DNA from: Polymorphobacter megasporae | GTDB taxonomy: Bacteria; Pseudomonadota; Alphaproteobacteria; Sphingomonadales; Sphingomonadaceae | Assembly (NCBI RefSeq): GCF_018982885.2 | Contig: NZ_CP081848.1 | Coordinates: 682,001 to 746,000, forward strand | Reading direction: 5' to 3' | DNA: 64,000 nucleotides | Part shown: piece after piece, positions 1-8,355 of the stretch | How the letters are laid out: each line of letters begins with the position of its first letter | How positions within the stretch are numbered: position 1 is the first letter of the stretch | The notes under the pieces: generated by a model | Told to the model about the DNA's origin: nothing | Databases searched by the model: none | What the model saw: only the letters and a program-made list of their open reading frames with translations | Made by a program: the position numbers and the translations under genes

Positions 1-131
1 GCGGACGCCCTTCGCGTTTGTTAGCAGCGCGCGGACTCGCGAAAGCGCCCGGCCGGCGGGGCGGCGGCCTAAAGCCGCCGAACCTGTCCGACGAAGGCGC
101 GGGCTTTGCCCGCGCCCGCCCGCGATATCTT

Positions 132-208
132 CTGTCCTACACCCCCGTACCGGGCGTACCGTCAAACACTCGAGTCGCCACCGGGCAACTCCGCGTTCTT
201 TCTCATTG
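132..208 (+). repeat. dispersed intergenic repeat A, copy 1
   Basis: Begins with CTGTCCTACA (132-141) and ends with GCGTTCTTTCTCATTG (193-208). The closing 16-mer is identical to the reverse complement of 55976-55991, and its first 14 bases recur at 50569-50582. CTGTCCTACA recurs at 50514-50523, inverted at 56049-56058, and inverted at 62640-62649. The middle is looser but keeps a CTCGAGTCG-like block. Confidence 0.6.
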
Positions 209-274
209 TTGGTCCCGTCGAGAGCGCTGGCTCCAATTATCAAACAGCCGGTGCAGCGCGAAAAACCACATGCG

Positions 275-299
275 TTTGTGTGAACTTATTTTGAACTTA
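275..299. repeat. dispersed intergenic repeat B, copy 1
   Basis: A 25-base AT-rich block starting TTTGTGTGAACTT and ending TTTGAACTTA. It is identical to bases 50689-50713, in an otherwise GC-rich genome. Both copies follow a GCGCRAAA-type stretch and lie downstream of a repeat A copy, so A and B may be parts of one larger element. Confidence 0.65.
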
Positions 300-389
300 A
301 GCTTGGAGGGCGTCGCGGCAAAGCCGCGCCGTCGGTCGGGTTCGGCGATGAAGGTTCGCCGACCCGCCGGCCGGCTTCGCGCGAGTCGC

Positions 390-430
390 GCGATAAGCGG
401 CAAACGCGAAGGGCGTTTTCCGCTTATCGC
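390..430 (-). terminator. inverted repeat downstream of amn
   Basis: Perfect 11-bp arms (390-400 and 420-430, GCGATAAGCGG/CCGCTTATCGC) around a 19-base loop, starting 10 bases past the amn stop. No clear T-run follows on the minus strand, so it may be a weak terminator or an RNA-stabilising hairpin. Confidence 0.4.
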
Positions 431-440
431 TTGCCGCGCT

Positions 441-1889
441 TCAGCGGAAAGGCGGCTCGTCGAACGCTCTTAGCTTCCGCGAGTGCAACCGGTCCCCCGC
501 CGCGCGCAGCCGGTCGATCGCCGCGATCCCGATCTGCAGGTGTTCGGAAATCGCGCCCTCGTAGAAGCGGTTCGCCTGTCCCGGCAGCTTGATCTCGCCG
601 TGGAGCGGTTTGTCCGACACGCACAGCAGCGTCCCGTACGGCACGCGGAAGCGATAGCCCTGCGCCGCGATCGTCGCCGATTCCATGTCGACAGCGACCG
701 CGCGCGACTGGTTGAAGCGCAGCGCGGTGCGGCTGAAGCGCAGTTCCCAGTTACGGTCGTCGGTCGTCACGACCGTTCCGGTCCGCAGCCGCGGCTTGAC
801 CGCCTCCCCATGCAAGCCAGTGATCGCCTCGGTCGCCTGCTGAAGCGCCTGCTGGACCTCGGCGATCGGCGGGATGGGAATTTCGGGAGGCAAAACGTCG
901 TCGAGGACATGGTCGTCGCGAAGATAGGCGTGCGCCAGCACATAGTCGCCGATCGCCTGGCTTGGGCGCAACCCGCCGCAATGCCCGATCATCAGCCACG
1001 CCTCGGGACGCAGCACCGCGAGATGGTCGGTGATCGTCTTGGCATTCGCCGGGCCGACGCCGATGTTGACGAGGGTGATGCCTGCGCGTCCGGGAGCGGT
1101 CAGGTGATATGCCGGCATCTGGTGGCGCCGCCACGCGCCGTCGGCTATCGCCCGCGCCGGGTCGGGATCATCCCGGCCGATGACGGTCCCGCCGCTGCAC
1201 GACAGGCTGGTGTAAATCGTGTCGCCCTGCAACTGGCGGCACGCCCATTGGACGAACTCGTCGACATAGCGGTGGTAGTTGGTCAGCAGGACATATTGCT
1301 GGACGTCGGCAGCGGGCGTGCCGGTGTAGTGCTTGAGCCGGGCGAGGCTGAAGTCGGTGCGCGGCGCGTCGAACAAGGCGAGCGGACGCGTCGCGTTGAG
1401 CGACAGGTCCCACAGCCCGTCGGGCAGTTCGTCGCCGATATGCGTCAGCTCGGTCGTCGGGAAGAAGCGCGCGAGGTCGGCGGCGGCGACGGTGTCGAGC
1501 CGCAGGTCGTCGGCGCCGTCGAGAACGTACGGGTAGGGAATCTCGACCCCCGAGCGCGCCACCTCGATCTCGACTCCGAAGTCGGCGGTGAGCAGATCCA
1601 GCTGTTCGACGAGATAGTCGCGATACAGCTCGGGGTGGGTCACCGTCGTCGCATAATCGCCGGGCACGGTGACGCGGGCATAAGCGCGGATCAGCCGAGG
1701 CGCGCCGCCGCCATGGTAGCGCAGCCGCAGTTCGGGGTAGGCGAACGCCCCCGCCGCGCGCGCCGCCGGATTAGGCGGAGTGCCGTCACGGAGGTATGCC
1801 CCGAGTGCGGCGCGGAGCGCGGCGACCGAGGTCGCGTGGATGGCGGTGAGGGCGTCGACGATCTGGGAGGAAGTCATCGCCTGCGGCAT
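441..1889 (-). CDS. amn: AMP nucleosidase
   Basis: Hydrolyses the N-glycosidic bond of AMP to give adenine and ribose 5-phosphate, a cytoplasmic purine salvage and adenylate-balance function. The 482-aa product has the normal family length and two-part layout: an N-terminal AMP-nucleosidase domain and a C-terminal nucleoside-phosphorylase fold. The phosphorylase part shows the GHCGG loop, the VDMESA segment that usually contacts ribose, and SDKPLHGE, which holds the catalytic Asp of the family. A second in-frame Met at residue 5 (MTSSQ) is an equally good start. It is transcribed alone, divergently from the acyl-CoA dehydrogenase gene 62 bases away. Confidence 0.92.
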   Translation of the reverse strand: MPQAMTSSQIVDALTAIHATSVAALRAALGAYLRDGTPPNPAARAAGAFAYPELRLRYHGGGAPRLIRAYARVTVPGDYATTVTHPELYRDYLVEQLDLLTADFGVEIEVARSGVEIPYPYVLDGADDLRLDTVAAADLARFFPTTELTHIGDELPDGLWDLSLNATRPLALFDAPRTDFSLARLKHYTGTPAADVQQYVLLTNYHRYVDEFVQWACRQLQGDTIYTSLSCSGGTVIGRDDPDPARAIADGAWRRHQMPAYHLTAPGRAGITLVNIGVGPANAKTITDHLAVLRPEAWLMIGHCGGLRPSQAIGDYVLAHAYLRDDHVLDDVLPPEIPIPPIAEVQQALQQATEAITGLHGEAVKPRLRTGTVVTTDDRNWELRFSRTALRFNQSRAVAVDMESATIAAQGYRFRVPYGTLLCVSDKPLHGEIKLPGQANRFYEGAISEHLQIGIAAIDRLRAAGDRLHSRKLRAFDEPPFR

Positions 1890-1951
1890 GCCCGATAATT
1901 GGCGGCCGGTCGACCGTCTGCTAGGGCAGCGCTCCCGACGGAGCCTTTTGC

Positions 1952-3097
1952 ATGCAGTTCGACCTGACCGACGACCAGCGCGAAATCCAGGAGGTCGCGC
2001 GCCGCTTCACCGCGAGCGAGATCACCCCCAATGCGAGCCATTGGGACGAACACCACATCTTTCCGATCGACACGATTCGTGCGGCGGGCGCGCTCGGCTT
2101 CGGCGCGATCTATGTGTCGGAGGCGAGCGGCGGCATCGGCCTCGGGCGGATCGAGGCGGCGCTGATCATGGAGGCGATGGCGTACGGCTGCCCGTCGACG
2201 AGCGCGTTCATCTCGATCCACAACATGGCGTCGTGGATGATCGACAGCTTCGGCGCGGCGGAATTGAAGGCACGCTATCTGCCCGCGCTCGTCGCGATGG
2301 ACAAGATCGCCAGTTATTGCCTGACCGAACCGGGGTCGGGGTCCGACGCCGCCGCGCTGCGGATGCGCGCAGTGCGTGACGGCGATGACTACATCGTGAC
2401 AGGGAGCAAGGCGTTCATCTCGGGCGGCGGGGTCAACGACGTTTATGTGACGATGGTCCGCACCGGCGTTGACGGGCCGAAGGGCATCACCTGCCTCGTC
2501 ATCGACAAGGACATGCCCGGCGTCAGCTTCGGTGCGCCCGAACGCAAATTGGGGTGGCACTCGCAGCCTACCGCGCAGGTCAACTTCGACGCGGTCCGCG
2601 TGCCTGTCGCGAACCGCGTCGGCGAGGAAGGGCAGGGCTTCGCCATCGCCATGACCGGGCTCGACGGCGGGCGGCTCAACATCGGCGCGTGCAGCCTCGG
2701 TGGGGCGCAGCGCGCGCTCGACGAGGCGGTGACCTACACGCGCGGCCGGTCGCAGTTCGGCAAGGCGATCGCCGATTTCCAGGCGACCCAGTTCAAGCTC
2801 GCCGACATGGAGACCGAGCTGCAGGCGGCGCGGATGCTTTTGTATGCCGCTGCTGCAAGGGTCGAGGACAATGCCCCCGATAAGACGCGCTTTGCGGCGA
2901 TGGCGAAGCGGCTGGCGACCGACACCGGCATGGCGGTGGTCGACCGCGCGCTCCAGCTCCACGGCGGCTACGGTTACCTGATGGATTACCCTGTCGAGCG
3001 CCTGTTCCGCGACCTGCGCGTCCACCAGATTCTCGAGGGGACCAACGAGATCATGCGCGTGGTGATTTCGCGCGAGTTGATGCGGGCGAGCAATTGA
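1952..3097 (+). CDS. acyl-CoA dehydrogenase, isobutyryl-CoA dehydrogenase-like
   Basis: FAD enzyme that introduces the alpha-beta double bond into an acyl-CoA and passes electrons to ETF. Its 381 aa match short- and branched-chain acyl-CoA dehydrogenases. LTEPGSGSD near residue 124 is the FAD/substrate loop signature, and EGTNEIMR near residue 362 carries the expected catalytic Glu region. The N-terminus (LTDDQREIQEVARRF) and the C-terminal QLHGGYGY block resemble the ACAD8/isobutyryl-CoA dehydrogenase branch, so valine breakdown is the likely role. That substrate is inferred from resemblance only; no other valine genes are adjacent. Its stop overlaps the TTG start of the DUF423 gene. Confidence 0.85.
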   Translation: MQFDLTDDQREIQEVARRFTASEITPNASHWDEHHIFPIDTIRAAGALGFGAIYVSEASGGIGLGRIEAALIMEAMAYGCPSTSAFISIHNMASWMIDSFGAAELKARYLPALVAMDKIASYCLTEPGSGSDAAALRMRAVRDGDDYIVTGSKAFISGGGVNDVYVTMVRTGVDGPKGITCLVIDKDMPGVSFGAPERKLGWHSQPTAQVNFDAVRVPVANRVGEEGQGFAIAMTGLDGGRLNIGACSLGGAQRALDEAVTYTRGRSQFGKAIADFQATQFKLADMETELQAARMLLYAAAARVEDNAPDKTRFAAMAKRLATDTGMAVVDRALQLHGGYGYLMDYPVERLFRDLRVHQILEGTNEIMRVVISRELMRASN

Positions 3098-3456
3098 CCG
3101 CGCGCTATCTGCCGTCTCTCGCGGCGTTGAGCGCGTGCCTGTCGATCGCGGTCGGCGCAGCGGCGGTCCACGGCGTGACCGATCCGCTGGCGAAGGGATG
3201 GCTCCAGACCGGGGTGCAGTTCCAGCTGCCCCACGCGATTGCGGTGTTCGCTTTGCTGAGCTGGCGCGATACTCCCGCAGTGCGTGGCGGGGCGTGGGCG
3301 TTGCTGGTCGGCAGCCTGATCTTCGCAGCGACGCTCGACGGCCTTGCGCTCGGTGCCCCGCGCTGGTTCGGTGCGATCACGCCGATCGGGGGGTCGGCGA
3401 TGCTCCTTGGCTGGCTATGGCTCGCACTCGCGCCGTTCGTGCCGGGGCGGCGCTAG
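3094..3456 (+). CDS. DUF423 family small membrane protein
   Basis: A 120-aa integral membrane protein with four hydrophobic segments, typical of DUF423/YgdD proteins. Visible family features are the N-terminal GAAAVHG block, a central QFQLPHAIAVF helix and a C-terminal TPIGGSAMLLGW helix. The biochemical function of the family is unknown. The start is a TTG that shares four bases (TTGA) with the end of the acyl-CoA dehydrogenase gene, so translation is probably coupled. No regulatory information is visible. Confidence 0.8.
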   Translation: MTARYLPSLAALSACLSIAVGAAAVHGVTDPLAKGWLQTGVQFQLPHAIAVFALLSWRDTPAVRGGAWALLVGSLIFAATLDGLALGAPRWFGAITPIGGSAMLLGWLWLALAPFVPGRR

Positions 3457-3458
3457 GC

Positions 3459-3508
3459 TTGTAGGAGTTCGTGCTCGCGCTTATCATGATAAGGAAGATG
3501 ATAAGGAA
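3459..3508 (+). promoter_or_regulatory. promoter with palindromic operator for the ribbon-helix-helix gene
   Basis: A -35-like TTGTAG (3459-3464), 17 bases, then TATCAT (3482-3487, five of six consensus bases). A perfect 14-bp palindrome, CTTATCATGATAAG (3480-3493), covers the -10. The 11-mer ATGATAAGGAA occurs at 3486-3496 and again at 3498-3508, 12 bp apart, which would put two protein dimers on one DNA face. The second copy also supplies the AAGGA ribosome site. This is what an autorepressed small DNA-binding protein would show. Confidence 0.6.
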
Positions 3509-3514
3509 CGATCG

Positions 3515-3871
3515 ATGGCCGCTACTGCCCGCGTCACCGTCCTGTTCGACCCCGCAGAGAAGGCCGCGCTCCAGTCGCATGCCTTAGCCGCGCGAATCAG
3601 CACGGGCGAATACATCAAGCGCGCGGTGTCGGCGTACGAGATGTACGAGGAGGTCGAGCTGACGCCGGATGTCATGGCCCAGCTCGAGACATACGCCGAA
3701 CTGCTCAACTCGGCGACGCGGACGATGAACGCGCAACTCGACGCGACGATCGCCCGAATCGACTATGCGCTCGACCCTGCGCGCGAGGATGAAATTCGTG
3801 CGCGCGTGACGCGCGAAATTGCCGGGATGGATCTCGACGGCGTCGCCGATTTGTTCAGGGTCAACGCTTGA
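3515..3871 (+). CDS. putative ribbon-helix-helix DNA-binding protein
   Basis: A 118-aa protein whose first 45 residues (ARVTVLFDPAEKAALQ ... STGEYIKRAV) look like a ribbon-helix-helix fold: a short strand followed by two helices, as in Arc/MetJ/CopG repressors. The remainder is predicted mostly helical and rich in Glu, Arg and Asp. The start is the ATG after AAGGAACG; an upstream in-frame extension has no ribosome site. A promoter with a perfect palindrome over its -10 lies directly upstream, suggesting autoregulation. The next gene overlaps its stop by TTGA. It resembles antitoxin-type regulators, but no recognisable toxin follows. The fold assignment is by eye and only moderately sure. Confidence 0.6.
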   Translation: MAATARVTVLFDPAEKAALQSHALAARISTGEYIKRAVSAYEMYEEVELTPDVMAQLETYAELLNSATRTMNAQLDATIARIDYALDPAREDEIRARVTREIAGMDLDGVADLFRVNA

Positions 3872-4071
3872 GCATCATCGACAATATCCTGAGCGGAACG
3901 CGTAACATCCTGTTGCTGCAGTATAAGGTCGACCAGCTTACCGCCGATTATGCCAAGCTCGAGGCGCGGCAGGACAGTCTGACCGAGCGCGTCATCCGCC
4001 TCGAGGTCATCATCTCCGAAGCGCAGCGCGCCGCAACGCGCGCACCCGCCCTGCCGCCGCCGAACGCCTAG
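3868..4071 (+). CDS. small coiled-coil protein of unknown function
   Basis: A 67-aa protein with a heptad-like central stretch (KVDQLTADYAKLEARQDSL to LEVIISEAQ) and a Pro-rich tail, so probably a short coiled coil. Its TTG start overlaps the stop of the ribbon-helix-helix gene by four bases, so the two form a coupled pair. Its TAG stop overlaps the stop of the convergent aldolase gene (CTAG, 4068-4071). I do not recognise the family. A structural or oligomerising partner of the upstream DNA-binding protein is one possibility, based only on the pairing. Confidence 0.55.
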   Translation: MSIIDNILSGTRNILLLQYKVDQLTADYAKLEARQDSLTERVIRLEVIISEAQRAATRAPALPPPNA

Positions 4072-4844
4072 TTCCGGAAGCTCGGGTCGAGCCGGTCCAT
4101 CTTCCGCAGCAGCGCGGGCCATGCGAGGCGGTCGGCGACGACGTCGAGCCCGTTCTTGCCCTGCCCGGCGGTCTTTTCCGGCGACCCCTGCGGCGGGTGG
4201 TAAAGGTTCGCGACGCCGCCCGACAGCGCCATGATCTGCGCCTCGCACGCACGCTCGAGGAAATACATCTTGATGAAGCATTGGCCGACGTTCTTGCCGA
4301 CAGTCAGCGTGCCATGGTTGCGCAGGATCATCGCGTCTTTGGTACCGAGGTCCTCGACGAGCCGCTCGCGCTCCTCGAGGTCGAGCGCAACGCCCTCGAA
4401 CTCATGATAGGCGACTTCGTCGCGAATCAGCATCGCGGTCTGGGTGAGTGGCATCAACCCTTCCGCCTGCGCGGCGACCGCCTGCCCCGCCGGGGTGTGG
4501 AGGTGCATCACCGCGAACGCATCGTCACGTGCCATGTGCAGCGCCGAATGGATGGTGAAGCCGGCGGCGTTGGTAATGTACGGTGTCGGCATCACCGGTT
4601 TGCCCTCGACGTCGATCTTGACGAGGCTCGACGCGGTGATCTCCTCGAACATCAACTGGTAGGGGTTGATCAGGAAGTGATGCTCGGGGCCGGGGACGCG
4701 CGCCGACAAATGGGTGAAGATCAAGTCGTCCCAGCCGTAATGCGCGACGAGCCGGTACGCGGCGGCGAGGTCGACACGGATCGCCCATTCCTCGGGGCTG
4801 ACTTGGTCCTGCACGTTGTCGACGGTCTTGAAGGCGGTAGCCAC
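4068..4844 (-). CDS. class II aldolase/adducin family protein
   Basis: A 258-aa single-domain member of the class II aldolase/adducin family, zinc enzymes such as fuculose-phosphate aldolase and related decarboxylases. Metal-ligand histidines of the fold are visible in MHLHTPAG and RNHGTLTVG. I chose the GTG start at 4844 because GGGAGAG precedes it and the protein then begins at the usual family position; upstream in-frame sequence belongs to the xerD shadow. The natural substrate is not evident. Proteins of this sub-type are often annotated only to family level, and nothing in the neighbourhood narrows it. Confidence 0.8.
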   Translation of the reverse strand: MATAFKTVDNVQDQVSPEEWAIRVDLAAAYRLVAHYGWDDLIFTHLSARVPGPEHHFLINPYQLMFEEITASSLVKIDVEGKPVMPTPYITNAAGFTIHSALHMARDDAFAVMHLHTPAGQAVAAQAEGLMPLTQTAMLIRDEVAYHEFEGVALDLEERERLVEDLGTKDAMILRNHGTLTVGKNVGQCFIKMYFLERACEAQIMALSGGVANLYHPPQGSPEKTAGQGKNGLDVVADRLAWPALLRKMDRLDPSFRN

Positions 4845-4878
4845 GGCGACTCTCCCAGTTTTTTTGAGTGTGCGCCCG

Positions 4879-5775
4879 TCAGACCTTGTCGGCAAGCGGA
4901 TGGCGGGTGTTGACCAGCTCGACGAGCTTCGCGCTCTGGACATGGGTATAGATCTGCGTCGTCGCGATATCGGCGTGCCCGAGCAGCGTCTGCAGCGTCC
5001 GCAGGTCGGCACCGCCCTCGAGCAGATGCGTCGCGAAGGCGTGGCGCAAAACGTGCGGGCTGATCCGGTCGGGCGGGATGCCGGCGGCGGCGGCGAGGTC
5101 CTTGACGAGCTGGAACAGGCGGACGCGCGACAGGTGCTTCGCCCCGCTGGGGAATAGATAGCGTTCGCTCGCATCGACGAGGGCAGCGTGGGCGGCGACG
5201 GCGGCGAGTGCGCGCTGGCCGATCGGCACCAACCGCTCCTTGCCGCCCTTGCCGGTCAGGATCGCAAAGCCGCGCCCCGGCTGAACGGCGTGCCGCGGCA
5301 GACTGACGAGCTCGGTCGCGCGCAGCCCCGAGCCGTACAGCAATTCGACCAACGCGTTCAGGCGGAGGTTCGCGGGAGTCGGTGCCCGGTCGGCGAGCGC
5401 CGCGAACAGCCGCTCGACGTCGCCCGACCCGAGCGACTTCGGCAGCGGGCGAGCGCGCGCGGTCTTCGGCAGCCCCGCTGCGGGATCGTCGGCGCGGACT
5501 CCCTCGGTGATCAGGAAGGCGAAGAAACCGCGCAGCGCCGACGATTTGCGCTGGAGCGAGGCCCGCGCGAGATCGCGCCACTCATGCGCCAGCCGGGCGA
5601 GATCATCGGGGGTCGCCGCCACGAGCCGCCCGCCGAGCAGCGCACTCGCGCCGTCGAGATCGCGGCGGTAGGCGAGGATCGTGTTCTTCGCCGACCCGCG
5701 CTCGGCGGCGCACATGTCGAGGAACAGGGCGATGGCGCGGGTGTCGGCCAGAGCCTCTGTAACCGCTCCCGTCAC
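4879..5775 (-). CDS. xerD: site-specific tyrosine recombinase XerD
   Basis: Tyrosine recombinase that, with XerC, resolves chromosome dimers at dif under FtsK control. The 298-aa length is typical. An N-terminal SAM-like core-binding domain (roughly residues 5-90) precedes the catalytic domain. Visible catalytic elements are the first Arg in [14 protein letters not shown] (His-x-x-Arg), a second His in LLGHADI and the Tyr nucleophile in TQIYTHV. The GTG start overlaps the stop of the upstream gene as GTGA. The position next to aroK-aroB is the usual chromosomal xerD setting in this group, so it is not a sign of a mobile element. Confidence 0.9.
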   Translation of the reverse strand: MTGAVTEALADTRAIALFLDMCAAERGSAKNTILAYRRDLDGASALLGGRLVAATPDDLARLAHEWRDLARASLQRKSSALRGFFAFLITEGVRADDPAAGLPKTARARPLPKSLGSGDVERLFAALADRAPTPANLRLNALVELLYGSGLRATELVSLPRHAVQPGRGFAILTGKGGKERLVPIGQRALAAVAAHAALVDASERYLFPSGAKHLSRVRLFQLVKDLAAAAGIPPDRISPHVLRHAFATHLLEGGADLRTLQTLLGHADIATTQIYTHVQSAKLVELVNTRHPLADKV

Positions 5776-7589
5776 CCCCGCGTGACGGCTTCGGCGGCGA
5801 GCATTCGCGCCTCGTGGTTCCAGCCAACCGCAACATAGGCAGCTATGATGTGCGCGAAATATGCTGGCGACACCGCCGCCCAACGCACCTGCAGCCCGGT
5901 CGCAGCGAGGACCGCGACCTCGCCGGTACGGTGCGCCGCCGCCGCCGCGTCGATCGCGCTGCTCCAGCTGTTGGCGACTGTCAGCCCGGCATCGCTTTTC
6001 GACGAACTCCAGTCGCTGCCGCGCGCATGGCCCAAGCCGTCGAGTGCCGCGAGCAGCAGTGCCGCGCGGTGCGGCGAGACGTCCTTGGCGTAAGCGGCGA
6101 AGCGGTCGGGCGATACTGCTATGCCGCCATTCGCCCCGACCGCGAGCAGCGCCCACGCGCTGCGGCTCGCGGCGTCGCCGCCGCGCGCGACGACCGGCCA
6201 CCATTTGGCGGCGCGGTCCTCGATCCCTGCCGACAGCATCGACGCAATCAATTCAGGCGCGTCGGACGCCACCGCTTGATCGACCGGCAACCGCGCGGCG
6301 GCGAGCGCGGTCTCGACGTGCGCGGCATAGCGGTCGGGCTCGTCGGCGCCACTTGCCCAGATCGTCCGCATCGCCGCGACGCGCTCGACCGTCGTCGGCG
6401 CGGCATAAGCGGCGCGCAGCGTTCCCGCCGGGGACGCGTCGAGCGCACTGCGATCGAGATCGGCGCTCGCCGCGCTGATCGCGCTGACCATGTCGTCGAC
6501 CGAGACAATGCCGATTGCCGCCGCCGGGCGCAGCGCCGCCGCGCGGACGTCGGCGGCCTGTCCGGGCGCGCGGAGCACCCAGCCCCAGCTCGCGCCGCCG
6601 GTCGCCTCGGCGAGTTTGGTCAGCAGCGGCAGCGGCACCGCGACTCCCGCGGCGGTCGCGACGCCGAAACGATAGGGCGTCAGCCGGTCGACCGCGTCCC
6701 ATTCGACGTTCGCCGCGCGCCCGCCGCCGGCCCCGCTGATCGTGGCGATACGCTCGCCGAGCATGATGTCGAACGGGTCGACCTGGTTGCCGTCGCGCAG
6801 GCCGTCGAAGCCGCTCGCGGCGGTGATGTCGTCGCCCGCCATCGCCGCGCACATCGCCTCGCTCAGTTTCCACAGCGGGTCGGGCGAGACCGCGCCGCCG
6901 GTATCGGCGAGCGGACACAGGCCGGGCAGGTCGGCGGCGGCGAGGTGGACCTGGCCCTCGACGCGGACCAGCCGCGGCGTCACCCGGTCGATCGGCAGAT
7001 TGTCGACCAGCGCCTTGGCTCCGTCGATCTCGCCCATCTCGAGCAGGGTCCGCGCGCGTTCTGCAATCCAGTCGCCGGGGTTGATCCCGACCGGGGCCGG
7101 AGCCTCGGACAGCAAAGCGCGGCGAAGGACGATATGCGCCCAGCGTGCCGCGACCGGGGTCCGCAGCCGCCGTAGCAGGCCGGCGACGAAGCGCCCGTCG
7201 GACCCGGCGAAGACGTCGGGCCCGTAGCCGCCCGCGTCGGGGGTCAGCGGGCCGACACTGCCGATCGGCGGTCCGCTCGGCTCGGCGGCGGCGGTCGCAG
7301 CGGTGGTCGCCGCAGCAACATCGGCGGGAGCGGCGGCGTCGGGCGTCGCATCAGCCTCCGGGGCAGCAGGCAGCGCCAACGGCGCAGGCGCGACGACCGG
7401 GGCGGACGGCGCCGCGCCGAAGCTGTCGGGCAGCAGCGACTTCGGCGCGGCGGTTGCCGGAGCTGGAGCGTCGGGTGCGGGGGCAACCTGCGCGGCCGAC
7501 GGTCCCGCCGCGAACGCCGCGATCAGCAGCAGCGCAAGGGGACGGCGATCAGTGGCCAAGGCGGTCGTTCGGGATGACGCGCTCGACAT
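5772..7589 (-). CDS. large secreted protein of unknown function
   Basis: A 605-aa protein, very rich in Ala, Asp and Gly. A signal peptide is visible ([18 protein letters not shown]), followed by a low-complexity Pro/Ala linker to about residue 120. The remainder is a long, probably all-helical region with repeated short Ala-rich helices, reminiscent of TPR/SEL1-like solenoids, though I see no clear repeat consensus. It is coupled by GTGA to xerD and its start overlaps the upstream 45-aa gene by 41 bases. I do not recognise the family and assign no function. The periplasm or outer envelope is the likely location. Confidence 0.7.
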   Translation of the reverse strand: MSSASSRTTALATDRRPLALLLIAAFAAGPSAAQVAPAPDAPAPATAAPKSLLPDSFGAAPSAPVVAPAPLALPAAPEADATPDAAAPADVAAATTAATAAAEPSGPPIGSVGPLTPDAGGYGPDVFAGSDGRFVAGLLRRLRTPVAARWAHIVLRRALLSEAPAPVGINPGDWIAERARTLLEMGEIDGAKALVDNLPIDRVTPRLVRVEGQVHLAAADLPGLCPLADTGGAVSPDPLWKLSEAMCAAMAGDDITAASGFDGLRDGNQVDPFDIMLGERIATISGAGGGRAANVEWDAVDRLTPYRFGVATAAGVAVPLPLLTKLAEATGGASWGWVLRAPGQAADVRAAALRPAAAIGIVSVDDMVSAISAASADLDRSALDASPAGTLRAAYAAPTTVERVAAMRTIWASGADEPDRYAAHVETALAAARLPVDQAVASDAPELIASMLSAGIEDRAAKWWPVVARGGDAASRSAWALLAVGANGGIAVSPDRFAAYAKDVSPHRAALLLAALDGLGHARGSDWSSSKSDAGLTVANSWSSAIDAAAAAHRTGEVAVLAATGLQVRWAAVSPAYFAHIIAAYVAVGWNHEARMLAAEAVTRG

Positions 7590-7686
7590 GGTGCGTCGGC
7601 GCGGGGACGTTGGCGGTCATCAGATAGACAACCCCGGCAACGACGATCAGCAGCACCGCAAGCAAGACCCACATCAAAAACCGCAT
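7549..7686 (-). CDS. 45-aa single-span membrane protein
   Basis: A short gene missed by length cut-offs. It encodes an N-terminal transmembrane helix (FLMWVLLAVLLIVVAGVVYL) followed by a conserved-looking periplasmic tail, [19 protein letters not shown] recall small alphaproteobacterial proteins with similar PAP...VEKVIPDDR tails. A GGGAA ribosome site lies about 8 bases before the ATG. The 3' end overlaps the start of the 605-aa secreted protein by 41 bases in another frame, so the three minus-strand genes through xerD are probably one operon. The function is unknown. Confidence 0.65.
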   Translation of the reverse strand: MRFLMWVLLAVLLIVVAGVVYLMTANVPAPTHHVERVIPNDRLGH

Positions 7687-7758
7687 GTCGTTCTATTCCC
7701 GATACCAATGTCGCGGGGCTTTGCCCGTCTTCGGCGCGGTGTATAGCGTAAGCTTGTC

Positions 7759-8355
7759 ATGGAGTGCGACGCAAAAAGCCCGGCCGAGATGGCCCTCCCC
7801 TCGCGGGCCGCTGCAGCAGAGTCGCGAGCGCCCGCAGCGGCGCAGACGCGGACGATCGTCCTCGTCGGGCTGATGGGCGCAGGCAAGTCGACGATCGGGC
7901 GGCGGCTGGCGACACGGCTCGGCCTGCCGTTCGTCGACGCCGATACCGAGATCGAGCGCGCGTCGGGCCTGTCGATCGCCGAAATCTTCGAACGCTTCGG
8001 CGAGGCGCATTTTCGCGACGGCGAGCGCCGCGTCATTGCCCGGCTGATCGACGGACCGGTCAAGGTCGTTGCCACCGGCGGCGGTGCCTTCGTCGCCGCC
8101 GACACGCGGGCGCTGATCCTCGCCCGCGCGGTCGCGATCTGGCTCGACGCCGATATCGCGACGCTTGCCGAGCGGGTCCGGCGGCGCAATACCCGGCCGC
8201 TTCTTCGCGACCGCGATCCCGCCGAAGTGCTCGCCGAACTCGCCGCAGTCCGCAACCCGCTCTATGCCGAGGCGCATATCCATATCAGCAGCAAGCCGAC
8301 ACCGCACGACGCCACCGTCCGCGCGATCCTCGCCGCGCTGGCGAAGGCGCGATGA
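7759..8355 (+). CDS. aroK: shikimate kinase
   Basis: Phosphorylates shikimate to shikimate 3-phosphate with ATP, step five of chorismate synthesis. The 198-aa protein carries the P-loop GLMGAGKST near residues 36-44, the shikimate-binding DADTEIE segment, the FRDGER motif and the ATGGGAF loop. About 30 Ala-rich residues precede the conserved core, so the Met at residue 12 is a possible alternative start. The gene overlaps aroB as ATGA and is divergent from the 45-aa membrane-protein operon. Confidence 0.93.
   Translation: MECDAKSPAEMALPSRAAAAESRAPAAAQTRTIVLVGLMGAGKSTIGRRLATRLGLPFVDADTEIERASGLSIAEIFERFGEAHFRDGERRVIARLIDGPVKVVATGGGAFVAADTRALILARAVAIWLDADIATLAERVRRRNTRPLLRDRDPAEVLAELAAVRNPLYAEAHIHISSKPTPHDATVRAILAALAKAR

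Larger units (their letters stand above)
1..440. other. intergenic region, no gene seen
   Basis: No convincing coding sequence lies in the first 440 bases; the open frames here lack family features and a ribosome site. Two tandem hairpins sit at 63-79 (GGCGGC/GCCGCC) and 96-116 (GGCGCGGGC/GCCCGCGCC), which could terminate a gene coming from left of the window. The rest holds copies of two dispersed repeats and an inverted repeat just beyond the amn stop, listed separately. Confidence 0.6.

Noticed and set aside
483-1898. Long open frame on the + strand opposite amn (471 codons)
   Set aside because: Antisense shadow of a recognised gene; its Arg/Asp/Val-rich composition and lack of family features are typical of GC-rich antisense frames.
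3515-4071. Toxin-antitoxin module
   Set aside because: The first protein is antitoxin-like, but the partner is a short coiled coil with no toxin motif, so I did not call it a TA system.
4879-5775. Tyrosine recombinase as a sign of a genomic island or phage
   Set aside because: Sequence and aroK/aroB neighbourhood fit housekeeping XerD; no att repeats or phage genes nearby.
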